A DNA stretch of 64,000 nt from Flagellimonas pacifica (GTDB taxonomy: Bacteria; Bacteroidota; Bacteroidia; Flavobacteriales; Flavobacteriaceae): assembly GCF_900215465.1 (NCBI RefSeq), contig NZ_OBEH01000004.1, forward strand, positions 426,359 through 490,358. The letters are read 5' to 3'. Positions 63,122-64,000 of this stretch are shown here, in pieces (the stretch's first letter is position 1; the number at the start of each line of letters is the position of its first letter). The translations under genes were made by a program, and so were the position numbers. The notes below the pieces were generated by a model that did not search any database, was not told where the DNA came from, and worked only from the letters and a program-made list of their open reading frames with translations.

Positions 63122-63155
63122 TATATTTGTTATGTGAATTAATAACATGACAAAT
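63122..63155 (+). promoter_or_regulatory. marR promoter with overlapping inverted-repeat operator
   Basis: TATATTTG at 63122-63129 is an exact -7 match. Overlapping it, ATTTGTTATGT at 63125-63135 and ACATGACAAAT at 63145-63155 form an inverted repeat with one mismatch, ending three bases before the marR ATG. Repressor bound here would block its own promoter. Confidence 0.6.
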
Positions 63156-63157
63156 AA

Positions 63158-63592
63158 ATGAAGTCGTTTTTGGATCAATCCGCTGGATATCTCATCAATA
63201 TGACTGCGCTCTTGCTAAAAAGGGAAATGACAGGTGCACTGAGTGCCAATGAAATTAATGTTACTCCTGAACAATGGGCCATTTTGAATAGATTAAGTGA
63301 AACTTCGGGGCTATCTCAAAAGGAAGTCGCAAGACGTACGTTCAAGGACAACGCCAACATTACGCGCATTTTGGATAAATTGGAGAAAAAGGGATATGTG
63401 AAACGTCAAATGGATGCTAAGGATCGGCGAGTGTGGAAAATTTATATTACCAAAGAGGGTAAATATGTTCGCAATCAAATTGAGCCTTTGGCCAAAGAAA
63501 TCTTAAAAAAAGCTACCAAAGGTATTGATACCAAGGATGTGGAAGTATTCAACGCTACAGCTGAAAAAATGCTCCAAAATTTGGGGCAATAA
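63158..63592 (+). CDS. MarR family transcriptional regulator
   Basis: A 144-residue winged helix-turn-helix regulator. TPEQWAILNRLSETSGLSQKEVARRTFKDNANITRILDKLEKKGYVKRQ (about 37-85) is the DNA-binding core with the wing DAKDRRVWKIYIT. MarR proteins are dimers that usually repress nearby genes and release DNA on binding a small ligand. Similar ATTTG-TATG-ACAAT motifs lie just before and just after this gene, so it probably represses itself and the lipoprotein gene downstream. Confidence 0.9.
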   Translation: MKSFLDQSAGYLINMTALLLKREMTGALSANEINVTPEQWAILNRLSETSGLSQKEVARRTFKDNANITRILDKLEKKGYVKRQMDAKDRRVWKIYITKEGKYVRNQIEPLAKEILKKATKGIDTKDVEVFNATAEKMLQNLGQ

Positions 63593-63602
63593 TTTTTTCC
63601 CA

Positions 63603-63655
63603 TATATTTGCTATGACAATTATTGATTAATACCATATTTGTTGTGTCAATTTAG
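63603..63655 (+). promoter_or_regulatory. Two further MarR-type motifs before the lipoprotein gene
   Basis: ATTTGCTATGACAATTA at 63606-63622 and ATTTGTTGTGTCAATT at 63637-63652 repeat the motif found before marR, 31 bp apart (three helical turns). TATATTTG at 63603-63610 is an exact -7 match that overlaps the first, and CATATTTG at 63634-63641 overlaps the second. Confidence 0.55.
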
Positions 63656-63697
63656 ATTTTTTTCCTATCAAGTTTATAACCAATAATTACAACCCAT

Positions 63698-64000
63698 ATG
63701 TTGATTAAAAAAGTGATAACCATATTATGTATTCTTACGATTGTATTTTCATGCAAGAACAAATTGCAAGAAAACGAGAAGCTCAACGAAACCGAACAGC
63801 AACAAGAGATTGAAGCCAAGAATGCTAAAATCGGGAGACAGAATTATGCCATTGCATGGAAATGGGCAACTGACAATAAACAGCTAGTGGAGGAAAATCT
63901 TGTCGTTATAGCGGACCAAGTAAACCAACTTTGGAAAGAGGATATTATTGCGGATGCCTACTATAATTCCAATGCAACAATCGACAAGTTTGAATACTTT
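63698..64000 (+). CDS. Putative lipoprotein, 3' end cut by window edge
   Basis: The ATG at 63698 opens a frame of 101 codons that runs off the window. The first 18 residues are a hydrophobic signal ending in a lipobox FSC (Cys19), then a Lys/Gln/Glu-rich linker and a region containing AIAWKWATDNKQLVEE. I do not recognise the family. It lies about 105 bp after marR, with MarR-type motifs between them, so it is a probable target of that regulator. Confidence 0.7.
   Translation, partial: MLIKKVITILCILTIVFSCKNKLQENEKLNETEQQQEIEAKNAKIGRQNYAIAWKWATDNKQLVEENLVVIADQVNQLWKEDIIADAYYNSNATIDKFEYF

Overview
The window looks like chromosomal DNA of a marine member of the Flavobacteriaceae (Bacteroidota). 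This rests on AT-rich DNA, genes without Shine-Dalgarno sequences, promoters with the Bacteroidota -7 element TAnnTTTG, a SusC/SusD pair, a fused CcoN-CcoO oxidase subunit, PEP carboxykinase next to a plant/trypanosomatid-type phosphofructokinase, and a sulfatase cluster typical of algal-polysaccharide users. The genus is not assigned. I see no rRNA, tRNA, CRISPR array, insertion sequence or phage gene.

Layout. 1-9 kb is housekeeping on the minus strand: partial L-asparaginase, TatD nuclease, a lipoprotein, the 2-oxoglutarate dehydrogenase E2 and E1 genes, and an exported amidohydrolase. 8.7-13.6 kb holds cell-envelope sugar genes (galE, a DegT-type aminotransferase, waaA) and a sugar transporter. 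14-20 kb has a ribosome hibernation factor and a probable operon of universal stress protein, DASS-type permease, pckA and phosphofructokinase. 20-27 kb holds a DUF2490 protein, a TonB-like protein, a GCS2-CBS ligase paired with an AstE-like hydrolase, hemN and a second stress protein. 27.5-38.3 kb is the cbb3 oxidase locus (ccoI, ccoS, ccoNO, ccoQ, ccoP, ccoG, ccoH, a SafE-like protein) with a CoA-transferase and a ClbS-like gene at its tail. 38.4-40.1 kb has an FNR-type regulator and a third stress protein. 40-49 kb has a threonine dehydratase, mutarotase, sialidase, and a MocR-regulated D-amino-acid cluster. 49-55 kb is SusD, SusC and an M14 peptidase. 55-63 kb has a mutarotase pseudogene, four sulfatases and a GH43-like protein. 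The end has marR and a partial lipoprotein gene.

Main result. Nine 12-bp palindromes of form TGAY-N4-RTCA lie upstream of genes between 14.4 and 39.2 kb. Reading toward the gene, each is followed by a TAnnTTTG-like -7 element after 23 bp (nine of ten promoters; 24 bp in one). The one palindrome between ccoI and the FNR-type gene serves both sides with the same spacing. This places the site near -41, the class II activator position of CRP/FNR proteins. The inferred regulon links the cbb3 oxidase and its copper pump, hemN, two stress proteins directly and a third through the hemN operon, hpf, a TonB-like protein, a DUF2490 protein, the GCS2-CBS/AstE pair, probably permease-pckA-pfk, and the regulator itself. 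The GCS2-CBS/AstE pair has no function I recognise and is the best candidate for an undescribed low-oxygen activity.

Second themes are a cluster that could turn N-acyl-D-amino acids into keto acids, beside SusC/SusD and a peptidase; direct TTGCCAT repeats at two-helical-turn spacing before the sulfatase operon; and repeated operator-like motifs around marR.
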